Below are positions 12,746-24,300 of a stretch of 64,000 nt of DNA, in pieces. A model generated the notes under the pieces. That model made no database searches. It was not told where the DNA came from and was given only the letters and a program-made list of their open reading frames with translations. The translations under genes were made by a program, and so were the position numbers. The DNA is from Bimuria novae-zelandiae CBS 107.79 (taxonomy: Eukaryota; Ascomycota; Dothideomycetes; Pleosporales; Didymosphaeriaceae), in contig ML976728.1 in NCBI GenBank assembly GCA_010015655.1, positions 210,140 to 274,139 on the forward strand, read 5' to 3'. Each line of letters opens with the position of its first letter. Within the stretch, counting starts at the first letter, position 1.

Positions 12746-14625
12746 TGGCCCTAGCTATTATTAGCAAACTTAAGGCTATAGAGCTATATATAATAGCTAT
12801 TATTATTAAATTTTTTATTAGAGTAATTTATAGGCCTATATAATAGAATTTACTACTAAAACTTATATAGTTAAAGTATTTTATAGCTATAGCTATTTAC
12901 TACAGGTATAGGTACTAAGTATAGCTTATAAGTAATACTATTACTTTATATAACTATAAAACTATCTTTCTATCTTTTTTTAACTTTTTATTACTATAAG
13001 GCCTTGCGTTTATATTTTTATATAGTCTAAAATCTATTTTAAACGTTACGCTATTATTTTTTATATACTTTTGTAGCTTTACGCATATTAATAGCTTAGC
13101 GCTTTTTTATACACTTTTTTTTTAACTACCTTCTAGCACTTCTCTTCTGTAATTTACTTTTTATAAGTTATAGTAATAGCCTTTAACTTTCTTACCTTAT
13201 CTTTTTAGAACTCCTCCTCCTCTACCTTACGCTTTACTAACCTCATCTATGTGCGCGCTTCTTAGAAAGAGCAAGGAGTCTACATTATATACGGTCCCTA
13301 GTACTTATAGTGTTATAGTAAAGCTAGAGGCTTGCCTTGCTTTTCTTGCTTTCTCTTAGTAGTAAAAGCGTCTATTAGACCTTGATTTTCGCTCCTTATA
13401 ATGGTATTTTAGATAGCTATATAGTAAAATAATTACTAAATAATTAATACCTTTATTTTTATTACATCCCTTAACGTACGCCTTACCACGTAATTTAAAC
13501 TTTTTACTATTTTTTGTTATAAATAGTAGTATTAAAGTTATTATTTTTTTATAGTATTAAAGTTACTATCTATAAACTTATTAAGTATAATATTAAAATT
13601 AAATAGGCTTACGCCTGCTGCCTTTAAGAAGCTAAGTATATTTAATTTAGTAAATCTAACTACCTAAGTATTTTAAAATAGTAAAAAAAAGTTAGGCTTC
13701 TTTACTAGTACTAAGTTTTTATACTTAAAGAGGCGCTCTCCTAGCTTTTTTAAGTATATTATACTAAGAGGCTTAAATATTACTATATTAAGTAGCTAAA
13801 GCGTGTAGATACTATAAGATAAATAAATACCTGGAAAGATCTTATACTAGTAGTAATACTATAAAACCTTTTAGTTAAGTAATTCCTATAGCTATTTATA
13901 AGTAATGGATAGTACTTTTTTTAAGTTTTAAATATAATATAGAGCTAGAATACCTATTATAGCTTAGTAAGACTTAGGCTATTATTATTCTAGCTACTAA
14001 ATAATACTCTAAAGAAGGCTATATATTCGTCCACCACTATATCCTCTACTTAAGTACTCTGAATATTCTAAGATTTAGCTAAATATATAAGGCCTAGAGG
14101 TAGAACAGATCTATTCGCACATATATATACTATATAGCTTACTTAGAATTATTATCTTATAGTATCTGCCTAAAGGGCTTCTTCTTAAATTAACGGTTAC
14201 TAAAAATGCTCTTTAATTTACTATTACCTTTAATTATAAAGCATTTTTTATTTATATTATATATATACGCAGGCTCTATTGTATAAAACTTAATTTTATT
14301 ATATAGCGCATTATAGTATAGCTTATATTTATTATCAAAGCTAGTAATATAACGTTGCTAGTTTATAAATATAGTAAATCACAACGTCAGCTTATTATTA
14401 TTATAATTTAAAAAGTATAATATTTAGCTTTTAAAGACTTAATACCTAGTAATATTTAAGGCGAAATCTTAAACTATCTCTCTTATAGGTAAGAGGTATT
14501 CTTTTATAAGCTTATTTATAAAATTTTCTCTCCTAAAGGTGTACTTTTTACTTCTATAATTGCTTTATTAATGCCTGTCATCGTTATTTTGCTATATTAG
14601 GATGAAAAGGTGTCTTGTGCATGGT

Positions 14626-14670
14626 ATTCCGCGCGTTAGCCGACGGCGCGCGTTGGTTGCACGGGCACGG
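14626..14670 (-). repeat. Right terminal inverted repeat of the 12.7-14.7 kb element
   Basis: Reverse complement begins CCGTGCCCGTG and shares CAACGCGCGCCGTCGG with the left end. Followed by the TA at 14671-14672. Confidence 0.9.
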
Positions 14671-14672
14671 TA

Positions 14673-15112
14673 GCTCTTTTCGAACTCGGAATCCTACACC
14701 TCACCAAAAGTCCATCACTATCTTCCGTAACGACTGGAGAAGACTCAACTCGTCAGTACCGTGTGCACCGGAATCTTTTGCTTTTAGGTGCCCAAATATT
14801 TTTTACAGCTGTTTGTACTTGTTTGGCCAGATTATAACATTATTTTTACTGCGCCTCTCGGCACCTCCTTCAAAGACTTACACTCACCTCTTTGATTACT
14901 TTTACAATGCTCTTGTTAGAATCTTATGGACGCATTATACCCCGCCGTCTTGGGAGCTTGACGAAAACGGATTGATTTGTTATCACCAGGGATGTGCTCT
15001 CTATAACCAAAACTCGAGACTAGAATAGTGTAAATACGAAATCGCAGAGTTGCTTGTAATATCGTAGCTTAGCAGTTGGCGCGCCGCGTCACTAAACGCG
15101 CTACCCAAACAT
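14673..15112. other. GC-balanced island, no supported gene
   Basis: Non-degraded sequence between two AT-rich blocks. An open frame of 137 codons begins at 14615 inside the neighbouring transposon end and has no recognisable domain, so I do not call it. This is probably the original upstream sequence of the homoserine O-acetyltransferase locus, displaced by the insertion. Confidence 0.4.
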
Positions 15113-15480
15113 GATCCCTTGGCCAGCAACATAAGGCTACTAAGCTATCTATAATTAATATTATTATAAATAATTTTAAAGTTAAGGTCTTTAACAACTA
15201 TAAATAATTATTAGGTACTTAAATTATTAATATTTACTTAGTATTCTAATTATTTAACTATTACGTAACTTTAAGATAGATATAATAAATAAAGTTTTAT
15301 TAATATTTATAAATTTATACTACGACTATTTTTTAATGGCTTTATTAAAAGACTTTAAGCTATTTATACTACTTAATTTACACATTTTAATATATTTTTA
15401 AAGTTAGCTTTATATCTTGCGGGTCGATTACTTAAATTAATACTTAGTATTTTTATTTACCCTTTACTTTACACGTATAG
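15113..15480 (+). repeat. RIP-degraded dispersed repeat, copy 1
   Basis: Starts GCCAGCAACATAAGG and includes a TACTTAGTATTCTAATTA stretch. Both features recur at 28960-29100, and part of the family appears inverted at 27.5-27.9 kb. The sequence is TpA-rich with no open frame. The family is not identified. Confidence 0.5.
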
Positions 15481-15482
15481 TA

Positions 15483-15862
15483 CTAGGCCAAAAGTTTGCC
15501 GACACTTTTGTGCCACCAAACCTTTAGTCGAGTTCTTTAACCCTTATTATTTACAAGGTATCTACCACGCCTAATTACATTAAAATGCACCTAAATAGCT
15601 AAGTATTTTATATACTAACTCTAGGCTTTTATATAGGCTTTAATCCTGCATAGTATGCTCTTAATAAGGTTATTAATAGCCTCTTATAAGATAGCATCCT
15701 ATACTATTTATACGCACTTAATAAATTTTTTATAAACTATTTAGCTAAATCTTTCCCTCTGTAAATTAGGAAATGACTTAATAATCTTCTGTTTTAATAG
15801 CTACTAGAGGTGTTCGATTAGGTTAAGATCCGGTAAGTAGGGAGGCTAGTAAATACAATAGA
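15483..15862 (-). mobile_element. RIP-degraded Tc1-like transposon end
   Basis: Begins next to TA (15481-15482) with a GC-richer terminus containing GTTTGCCGACACTTTTGTGCC, typical in style of Tc1 ends. The minus strand carries the C-terminal part of a Tc1/mariner transposase relic: codons equivalent to PPYLPDLNLIEHLW near 15810-15850, close to the family motif SPDLNPIEHLW. The relic is cut off at the LTR that starts at 15863. Its other half was not located beyond 20030. Confidence 0.6.
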
Positions 15863-16081
15863 TGTAATGGGCTACGTCCAGTTGTTACCTTAGATCCTTA
15901 ACCCTCGGTTATGCGAACCCTAGATATACAAGTTCGACGTCTAAAGCTTAACTTTAGACTTTTTATTAAATTTATAAGTATTCTTTTAGTATCTTTAGCT
16001 CCTTAGGCACCTCGTCCTTTATATTAAATTTATAAATATTCTTTTAGTATCTTTACCTCCTTAGGTACCTAGTCCTTTATA
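15863..16081 (+). repeat. Left LTR of the 15.9-20.0 kb element
   Basis: 219 bp. It contains a 58-bp tandem duplication (unit beginning ATTAAATTTATAARTATTC), which accounts for its extra length over the right LTR. It shares blocks such as TTACCTTAGATC and AAAGCTTAACTT with the right copy. Confidence 0.8.
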
Positions 16082-18093
16082 TTAAATTTAATTACTTTTA
16101 CTTATCGCGGGATAAGTAGATTTTAAATATAATTATAAACTAAAGCTATAAAGTAGCACACGAAGTTAAAGAACTTATATAAATAAATACTATAAAAGCA
16201 ACGCCTAGACCTGCAAGGAGATAAAACCCTCCTTAGTAAGTAATTAAGAAGGAGTCCTAATAGATACTTAACGCTAGTAAGGCTATCTTTACTAAATAAA
16301 AAAGTTATAGAAATAAGAACAGGACTTTTTACTAAAGGTCTATATTTTAGCGTAAACAATTATACGCAGCAAGCTATTAGCTTATAAAAAAGTAATAGTT
16401 AAGGAAATAAAAGGATAGCCTCCCTATTTATAACTAAATTTTAAGAATTAGGAGTTAACAAGAATAAATATAATAATTCCTAAGTAAGATTAAAGCACTT
16501 ATTAACCTTTAGAATACTTTTTAGACTTTACTATAAGAAGTAAGAGGACTAATTAAAAAAAAAGTAAAGAAGCACTAAAAACCCCTAATAATATAATAAT
16601 TTGTCTAAGAAATGGAGATATAAATTAACTATTAAAAGTAGACTAATAAATAGAGCTACTAAAGAGATTAATAGTAGAGCTTATTTTAAACTAAAGAAAA
16701 AGGTACTACTATAAAATCTTTAATCTAGCCTACTTTAATAGTAAATAATAAGATTACTACTACTTTAAGATAATAATATAATATAAGCTCCTAGTAAATA
16801 AGGACTGCCTTAGAAATATATTTAAATATATTATTAGTTACTTAACAGGACGTGCAGCGACGGTAGAAATTATATACTTAAACTACTACTTAGTATACAC
16901 TAAAACTAACCTTTAAAAGCTACTAGACTATAACTTTTATAACTACTTAGCGAAAGAAATCGCGCGTAACTACTTACTTATAATATAATAAAGAAACTAG
17001 AAACTTTATAACTTTAACCTTAACTTTAATAACTATACTATAGAAGCTAAGGAGCGTAATTAGAAAATCTTAAAAAGCCTTTATAAGGACTTACGGGACT
17101 AAATAGTTATAATAAATATAGATAATAATTAAGACCTATAAGGGGTCTTAAAGAAAGTTAATAAGATTAAAGAAAACCTTTTTTAAAATATATTATAGCT
17201 ACTAAAGCTTTCTGCCGAAAACAGGACGCTAGACAAGATAGATTAGGAACCTACCTAAGCTAACCCTAGAAGGATATCCGGCCGACGAAGCCAAGATAGA
17301 AGACACTAAGCAATAGATAGAGCCACAGGACACAGGTCTAGTAATACCTAGAAACAAGTTACGTAGGTATCGTACGAGGTAATAGAAATCCGTAAAAAGA
17401 ATAGTTTCTATTTTTATTATAGAAATACAGGATATCGCGTAAAGTAGTATAAATTTTTACTTATAATAAAGCTAGCACAAGTTCGCGCCACTATACCTAC
17501 TATTATAAAAAATTTTAATAAAAATTTTAATATAGCCTCTACTAATTTAAAAAACTAGGTCCTTTTAGTAATAGTCGACACTAGAAGGTAAAAGTAAGAA
17601 AAGGGTAAAAGATAAGTTTTAATAACTTTTAAAAGCTATAGCTAGGCTTAATACTAGTAATAGTATACTTACTTATTAATAATATTATGTTTATATTAAT
17701 AATAATTAATTTAGGTTATTTAACTTTTAAATATATATTAAAAAAACTTATAATAAAAGCCCACCTACAGCGTACGAACCTACCCTATCTATAAGAAGTT
17801 ATTAGTATTAGAGGCATACGACTCTTCGTACGCGAAATAGTCTAACTAAAAGTAAATATTAATAGCTATATAGAACTAATATAGCTATACGTCTTACCTA
17901 ATTACGGGTCGTACGATCTAATCCTTAGCCTAACCTAAATAAAGAAGAATAGGGTTAAACTAGCCCTAGTAAAAAAAGTAATTTAGATTAAAAGTTTAGG
18001 CACCTGCATCCGTAACTAAAAAAATAAAAAACTATTAATAAAGCCTTAAGGGGTATTAGTTATAGCCTTTATAGCCCTAGATTAGCGTAATTA

Positions 18094-18316
18094 TGTAATG
18101 AGGTAAGCGCCCCGCTTACTAAGCCAATACTATGTGACTTCCTCACCTGCACCAAAAGGTACGCACGAGAATACTTAAGCCAAGTATTACTCGTATAATA
18201 TAATATATATAGGATATGCTAGGGTCAGCCACTAGCGCTAGTGTTTGATCCTAGCCTAGCCGGAACCTCTATAAGCGAGAGAAGGCCACGTGTTCGACCG
18301 TGCCTACCTCGTTACA
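18094..18316. repeat. Solo-LTR-like insertion inside the LTR element
   Basis: 223-bp segment distinctly richer in GC than its surroundings. It starts TGTAATGAGGTA and ends TACCTCGTTACA, a 12-bp imperfect inverted terminus with TG..CA ends. No clear 5-bp duplication was found (AATTA before, AAATC after). It could be a solo LTR or a small TIR element. Confidence 0.55.
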
Positions 18317-19869
18317 AAATCCTCCTTAATAACATTTAGGTCTACTTCTCCGCCCTATAATATACTAGTAAGATTAAAAGAGCTATTATCCTCTTTACTT
18401 AAGCACTTCCTAATTATAATAGCCTAAAACCGCTAGCGTAAGCCCTAGTAGGCTTAAGTAGGCATATTAGCCCCCACGAGGACATTATCTATTATTTAAA
18501 AACTATCTATTACGATGCCCTTATCTACTACCACGAACTTACTAAAGAGCTCTATAATATTTATCTTAAAAGATATCTTTATTATTTAAAAAGCACCTAT
18601 AGAAGGGTTTTTACACTTTTAATAAAATACTTTAAAGTTAGTAGTATAAATTTAAAGAAAGTTAAAAGTCTGTTTAACTAAAATAGTAATGCGCTCTAAG
18701 ATCTGAATAACCTTAAAAGAAGAAGTAATAAGACCTAAAGTAGTAGTAGTTTTACTATTAAAGGAGGTATAGTAATTAATAATAGCAACCTTAGGAGCAG
18801 AATAGAACGCGTTAAAGTTAATAATAAAAGTCTTTATTTTTAAATACTTTTTAAAACCTTATTTATAAAGTAGCCTATACTAATAACTATAATATTAGTA
18901 AACTTTTCGTGGCTAACTTTATTAAGGGCAGGCTAAATCTAAGTAAAGAAAGAAGTTAGTAGAGCACACCGTAAAGTTATTTAAAATAAGTTAGACTAAA
19001 GTATACTTATTTGGTGTAGCTAGTAAGCTTATAGGTATAGCACTCTCGTAGGACACTATCTTGCGTACTAGTACCTACTAATAGACGCGTCTATAAGTAA
19101 TATAATTAATATATTAGTGCTTAATTATCGCGCGTAGCAAGATTAGACTTTAAAAGCTAAGCTTGTTAAGTTAGCAAGTACGCACACCTAGGCTAATAAA
19201 AAACTAAAAAAGAAATTAAAAAAGTAAAGAGGGAAGTTAAAAGGTAAGAAGAAGTAAAAGAAAGCGTAAAAAAAAAGTCTAGAATTTACTTTATAAGCTT
19301 TAAAAAGACTAAACTTTTTAGTAAGCTAGCTAAGGAGGATCGCGCTAGCGTAAGAAATAATAACTTTATTTTTAAAAAGCTTAGTTTTCTTAAGTTAGTA
19401 ATTAAGTAACTATAATAGGGACGGGCCTTTTTTTTTTATTATTAAAATTAGTAGCACGCCTTTAACGCTTAAGAGTTTTTATTACGTAGCTATTACGCGA
19501 AGGGCTAGCTATCTTATTAAAATAAGAAAAATAATTAGATTATAAAATAAAATAAAAACTAGTCTAAAAGCGAGACGTTATAGCGTATACAGTTAAGCTA
19601 AGAAAAAATAGAGTATAAAAAAATAAGGTTTAGAAGCTAGGTGAGAAGCGATTTTATGTATATAATAATAAGCAAACGTACTAGCGTGAGCACACCGCTA
19701 TAGTAACTACTAATAGTAAAAATATAAAATTAGACACGCGAGAATAGAACTAGTAAAAGGTTTATAATAGTAAGAGAATTATAAGTAGATAATAAAACGA
19801 TCGCGAAGCTATATAAGTAAAATAAAATATAAAGATTTTTCTTTATCTCTAAATGAGGGAAGTAAGGTA

Positions 19870-20030
19870 TAGAATAGGCTACGCCTAGTTATTACCTTAG
19901 ATCTTTAATCCTTAATTATACGAATCCTAGACATATAAGTTTAATGCTTAAAGCTTAACTTCGGACTCTTTATTAAATTTATAAGTATTCTTTTAGCACC
20001 TTTGTCTCCTTGAGCATCCAGTCCCTTACA
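19870..20030 (+). repeat. Right LTR of the 15.9-20.0 kb element
   Basis: 161 bp, single copy of the unit duplicated in the left LTR. Ends CCCTTACA. A purine-rich stretch GAGGGAAGTAAGG immediately precedes it and may be the polypurine tract. Confidence 0.8.
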
Positions 20031-20886
20031 CTTGGTACTATATAGCATTTATTAATTTATCGTTCTCTAATTAGTTAAATAATTAAATAGGTCTAGCATA
20101 GTTATAGCAGATATTTAATTAATATACTAAGGAGAAAGCTTAATAAGCCTACTAATTACTTATTTTAAATAGCTATAGATCTTATATTACTATAGATTTT
20201 ATTAGCTATTACAACTAAAATAAAATCCTCCTAGTCATATTTCACTCTTATTTAATATATATATTATACTTACTTAACGTTTAAATATTTAAGTTTCTCT
20301 TAGCTACTTACTTAACGAAGCTTTTAATCTTTCTTTATAAAAGCTAAGGACTAGTCTTAATTACTAAAAAAACCTTTTTTAGTCTATTTTAGGCGACCTA
20401 AGTTAGCACTATAAAGTAGTTACTAATACTTTAGGTTTTTAAAGGTATAAGTATCTCGCCTCTAGATCTAATAATTATTTTTATGTAATTTAATAGCGCT
20501 TACCTACCTAAATAAAAATTATAAAAACCTTAACTTTAGTACTAATTGTATTAAATTAAAGAAATATTAATAGTCTTTTAAAGGCCTATATTAATATAAA
20601 GGCTAGTAATAAGAATAAACAGCTAAGTTAAACTATATATTTCATTACTATATAAGCTTAGCTTATAGAGCACGAAAATTAAGACCTATAAAATATTTTC
20701 GCTACCAATAAGTAATGATTAAAGTAAGATAGACCTCTACCTTTTAATTACCTTAAGAAGTATTATAAAGACTTCATTTTTTAATTATTTGATAGTAAAT
20801 AGTAGGTACGCGATTATTAATACTAAAAAAAAATACTAAAGACTAATAACTATAGTTTTAAAAAAGTAAGTAAGTAGAAGCTTATA
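20031..20886. mobile_element. Unclassified RIP-degraded sequence
   Basis: AT-rich, stop-riddled sequence between the two LTR elements. No domain relic was recognised on either strand. It is probably the remnant of an older element into which the gypsy element inserted, since the TTATA target site at its right edge is continued at 27462. Confidence 0.45.
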
Positions 20887-21317
20887 TGTTACGAACCAGA
20901 AGCAAGATGACGAGGGATGGGCGCTTATAAGGACAGGCGGCCGAGGAACGGATTAATAAGTACGCTAAGGAGCTAGCCTCAGAGTCACGTGATTACTTAG
21001 TTAATTAGTAGTACTAAGTAACTAAGCAAGCAAGGCACGTGACTGCTTAGTTAATTAGTAGTACTAAGTAACTAAGCAAGCTAGGTATATATGTATACAG
21101 GACGGTCTCCTTTATACGCTCCTTATAGTTAACTTACATATCTTCTATGCTAGTACGTTCTTATATATAGACTAATAGTTATCTTATTTATTATAAGATT
21201 AGATTATCTAGCACGCGCTAAGTGTCGCATTAACTTATACTACTAAATAATTTATAAGGCACCTTATTACCTTACTACCCTAATTTAGATTAAACTGAGC
21301 AAGAGAGTCCTATAATA
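20887..21317 (+). repeat. 5' LTR of the gypsy element
   Basis: 431 bp from TGTTACGAACC to TATAATA (degraded CATAACA). It contains two tandem 50-bp units, each with CACGTG and an inverted repeat TTACTTAGT/ACTAAGTAA. The 3' LTR has only one unit, which explains the 50-bp length difference. Confidence 0.92.
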
Positions 21318-24300
21318 CTTTAATTACCTTATAGTATAATAGCAGGACCTAGCTCGACAACCTTAGCCCTGGCTAATTAAGAAAGGATACTAGAAGAACT
21401 AGTTATTAAATAAGTAGCTTAAATAGCCTAGCTTTAGGAAATTATTAATAAGATAAGTAAGAAAATAAATAGATAAGAAGATACAAGGCATTAACTAAAA
21501 GTTCTTAAGTCTAAACCCTATACTAGTAAGGGCTACCTAAGAACGTTCCTTATATAAATAGAACTGTTTATCCGTTATAATCTAGGAAGGTTTAAGACGG
21601 AACAAGATAAAATCCTAGTTACTTATATAAATATATAAGACAAGATAGCTATATAGACTAGACTAATAATTAATAACTTCTTTAGGTATAATAAGGTTAA
21701 GAATTATAAGTTAGACGCTACTAAAGACGTCTTTAAGGACTAAAAAGGCTTTTATAAAGCTATAAAAGGAATATTTAGTATAATTAATGAAAATATATTA
21801 GGCTAAGATACGCCTCTAACACCTACTTTAAGAAAGATTAGTAGTACTTTACACCTTAGAGTTTAAATAAATTATAGTAGAACTTAATAAATAAGGAGAA
21901 GTCCTACTTATAATTACCTATTATAATAGGCTAAAGGAGATAGTTAAAGACAAACTAGTCTACTAAGGAAAAGTAGATAATTTAGAAGAGCTTATAAATA
22001 ATACTATTAAAGCGGATAATTGCCTGTACGAGCGAAAGACGGAAAAATAGTATAATACCTAACTAATCTCTAGAAAAGAAACTAGCACCCAACTCATAAT
22101 AAAGGATAAAAACAGGAACGTTATTATAACTAATAAAGCCTAGTAGTATAAAAAGAAAAATGGCAAAGGGAAGCAGCCGTATAAGCTAAAAAAGGGCTAC
22201 TAAGGTAAGAATAGAATTTTATAGGAAGAGCGAAAGTAAAGATTTAAAAATAAAGCCTACATCTAATATAGAAAATAGGGCTACTTCGCATAGGACTACC
22301 TAAAAACGGAGACTAAAGTTAGCACGACTAGCCTCTTACACGTGGCAATAGCCACCCTTACCCTGGTAGGAGACGAGGAAATAGACCTTATATAGGATAT
22401 CCTTAAACTACTAACTAAGTAAGTAGGGGAGCGAAAGATCCTATAAGAATATAATATTTTTAGTTATTTAGTAAATAACGTTTATTAGATATATAGTAGT
22501 AAGCTACACTATCTACCCTAATATAAGATAAAAGTGGTTATCTAAGGACCACATGCGTGGGATGCCTATTAGCTCGCCAAAAAGCTATAGGGCCTCCCCG
22601 AGCATTACCTGTGCCAGTTTACGATGCTAGAACACATAGCCAGGAAAAGATAAGGATTATATATTAATCCTATAAAACTAGTGTTACCTATAGTACTTTG
22701 CACACCTAAGCCTGTAGGAAGAAGTAGCTTCCTCTAATAGCTTCCTAGGATATAGCGTATTGGCCTAGAACGAGTGTCTTACTCCGAATTACTTATAATA
22801 TAGAATACTAAAAGTATACGAATCTAATAGGATTAAAGAGACCTATATCTTGTATTAACAATAATACAAGTAGCATAAGATTTAGGAAATCTTAAAATTA
22901 GCATAAGTTAAGGATTAGATCCAAGAAGCTATAGAAAGCTAGTTAAAAGATTTAAAAAAACTGGATTATTACTAGGTAATAAGCTACACTAGTAATAGTG
23001 CAATTATTATAGCTTATTAAGTAAATACTCGCTAAGTTAAGAAACGCTTAATTAAGAATATTACGGTGTATAGGTATTATATTATAGCACTTATTAACCT
23101 AGGGGTAGACGCGTGTTTACTAGCCCCGTAAATAGTTAAGAAGTATAATATACTATATTATAATAAGAAGATACTACTATAAATAAGACTTATAGATAAA
23201 ACCTAATTATAAGGATATAGTAATAGTTAGCTATGTCTAGAGACGACGCTAGTATAAGTTAATATAAATAGCTTAAGGAGCTAGCACGTCTTTACTATTA
23301 TAAAAATAAGAGATATTAAGGCTATTATTAGATATAAGTAGCTCGAGTAATACAATCTATAAATAAACTAGATTAAATAAATAATCCTTCCCTAGAATCT
23401 ACTATTAGTAACTTAGGCGAGCTTTAGTACAAGGGGAACTCTTTAGGAACCCTAAGCAAAAAAGGATAACTAACTATTTATAATATAAAAAATATTAGTT
23501 TGCAAGATAGACAAGATCTTAAAGTAACACCTAAGATAAGTGTGCTATATATAGGTCTAAAAAGCTAAAATAGTTCCTAATAACTTAGGGCTATTAAAAG
23601 AATATAAGGAATTCGCAGACCTATTTAAGGAATACGATAAGACTATCTTACCTAAATATAAGGAGTAGGATTACGAGATACTACTAGTAAAGAAAGCTAA
23701 ACTATAGCTAGAGCGTCTAAGGCCCCTTACATATAAATAAGAAAAAAAAAACTAATATAGAAGAACCTGCGCTTAGGGAAATAGTAGCTTAGTTAGAGTT
23801 TTGCGGCCTTCCCTATACTCTTTATTAATAAAAAGGATAGCAGGCTGCGACTTTATATAAATTATAAATAGCTAAACACCGTAACTATTAAAAACTACTA
23901 CTTATTACTACTAATAATAGAGCTTATAGATTAACTCTAAGGAGGTAAGTGGTTTACGAAATTTAACGTCTAGAATAGATTCTATAAGACTTAAACTATA
24001 AAAAGTTATAAATAAAAAACGGCCTTTCGCACGTGATATGGCCTCTTTAAGTATATAGTTATACTAATAGGACTAATAAACGCCTTAGTAACCTTCTAGG
24101 AACTAATAAATTAATTATTATATAAATACTTAGATGTATTCTGCAAGGTATACCTTAATAATATACTAGTGTATTTAAGCGGAATCCTAGAAGAACATAA
24201 AGAATACATCTATAAGATATTATAAAAGCTATAAGAGCATTAATTACTTCTATACTCTAAGAAATATAAATTCTACGTTACTAAGATAGAATATCTAGGA

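Larger units (their letters stand above)
12701..14670 (-). mobile_element. RIP-degraded Fot1/pogo-like TIR transposon
   Basis: 1970-bp element with inverted ends of about 45 bp flanked by TA on each side (12699-12700 and 14671-14672). The interior is very AT-rich and full of stops. The minus-strand translation still shows a relic resembling the C-terminal region of Fot1-type DDE transposases (Y-G-P...TP...EAR followed by basic/Gln-rich residues). TA duplication, size near 2 kb and this relic point to the Tc1/mariner superfamily, Fot1/pogo branch. No functional frame remains. Confidence 0.8.
15863..20030 (+). mobile_element. RIP-degraded LTR retrotransposon (gag/protease remnants)
   Basis: Direct repeats at 15863-16081 and 19870-20030 act as LTRs. 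The left starts TGTAATGGGC and the right ends CCCTTACA, giving short inverted ends TGTAA/TTACA. The interior is stop-riddled, but translation shows a CCHC zinc-knuckle relic near 17400-17460 and an aspartic-protease-like region near 17680-17960 (GYLTFKY, NLPYL, VISIRGIRLFVREIV). I could not find reverse transcriptase or integrase, so the copy is internally deleted (about 4.2 kb). No target-site duplication is visible at its borders. Confidence 0.7.

Noticed and set aside
14615..15028. 137-codon frame
   Set aside because: Starts within a transposon TIR and lacks any recognised family or splice context.
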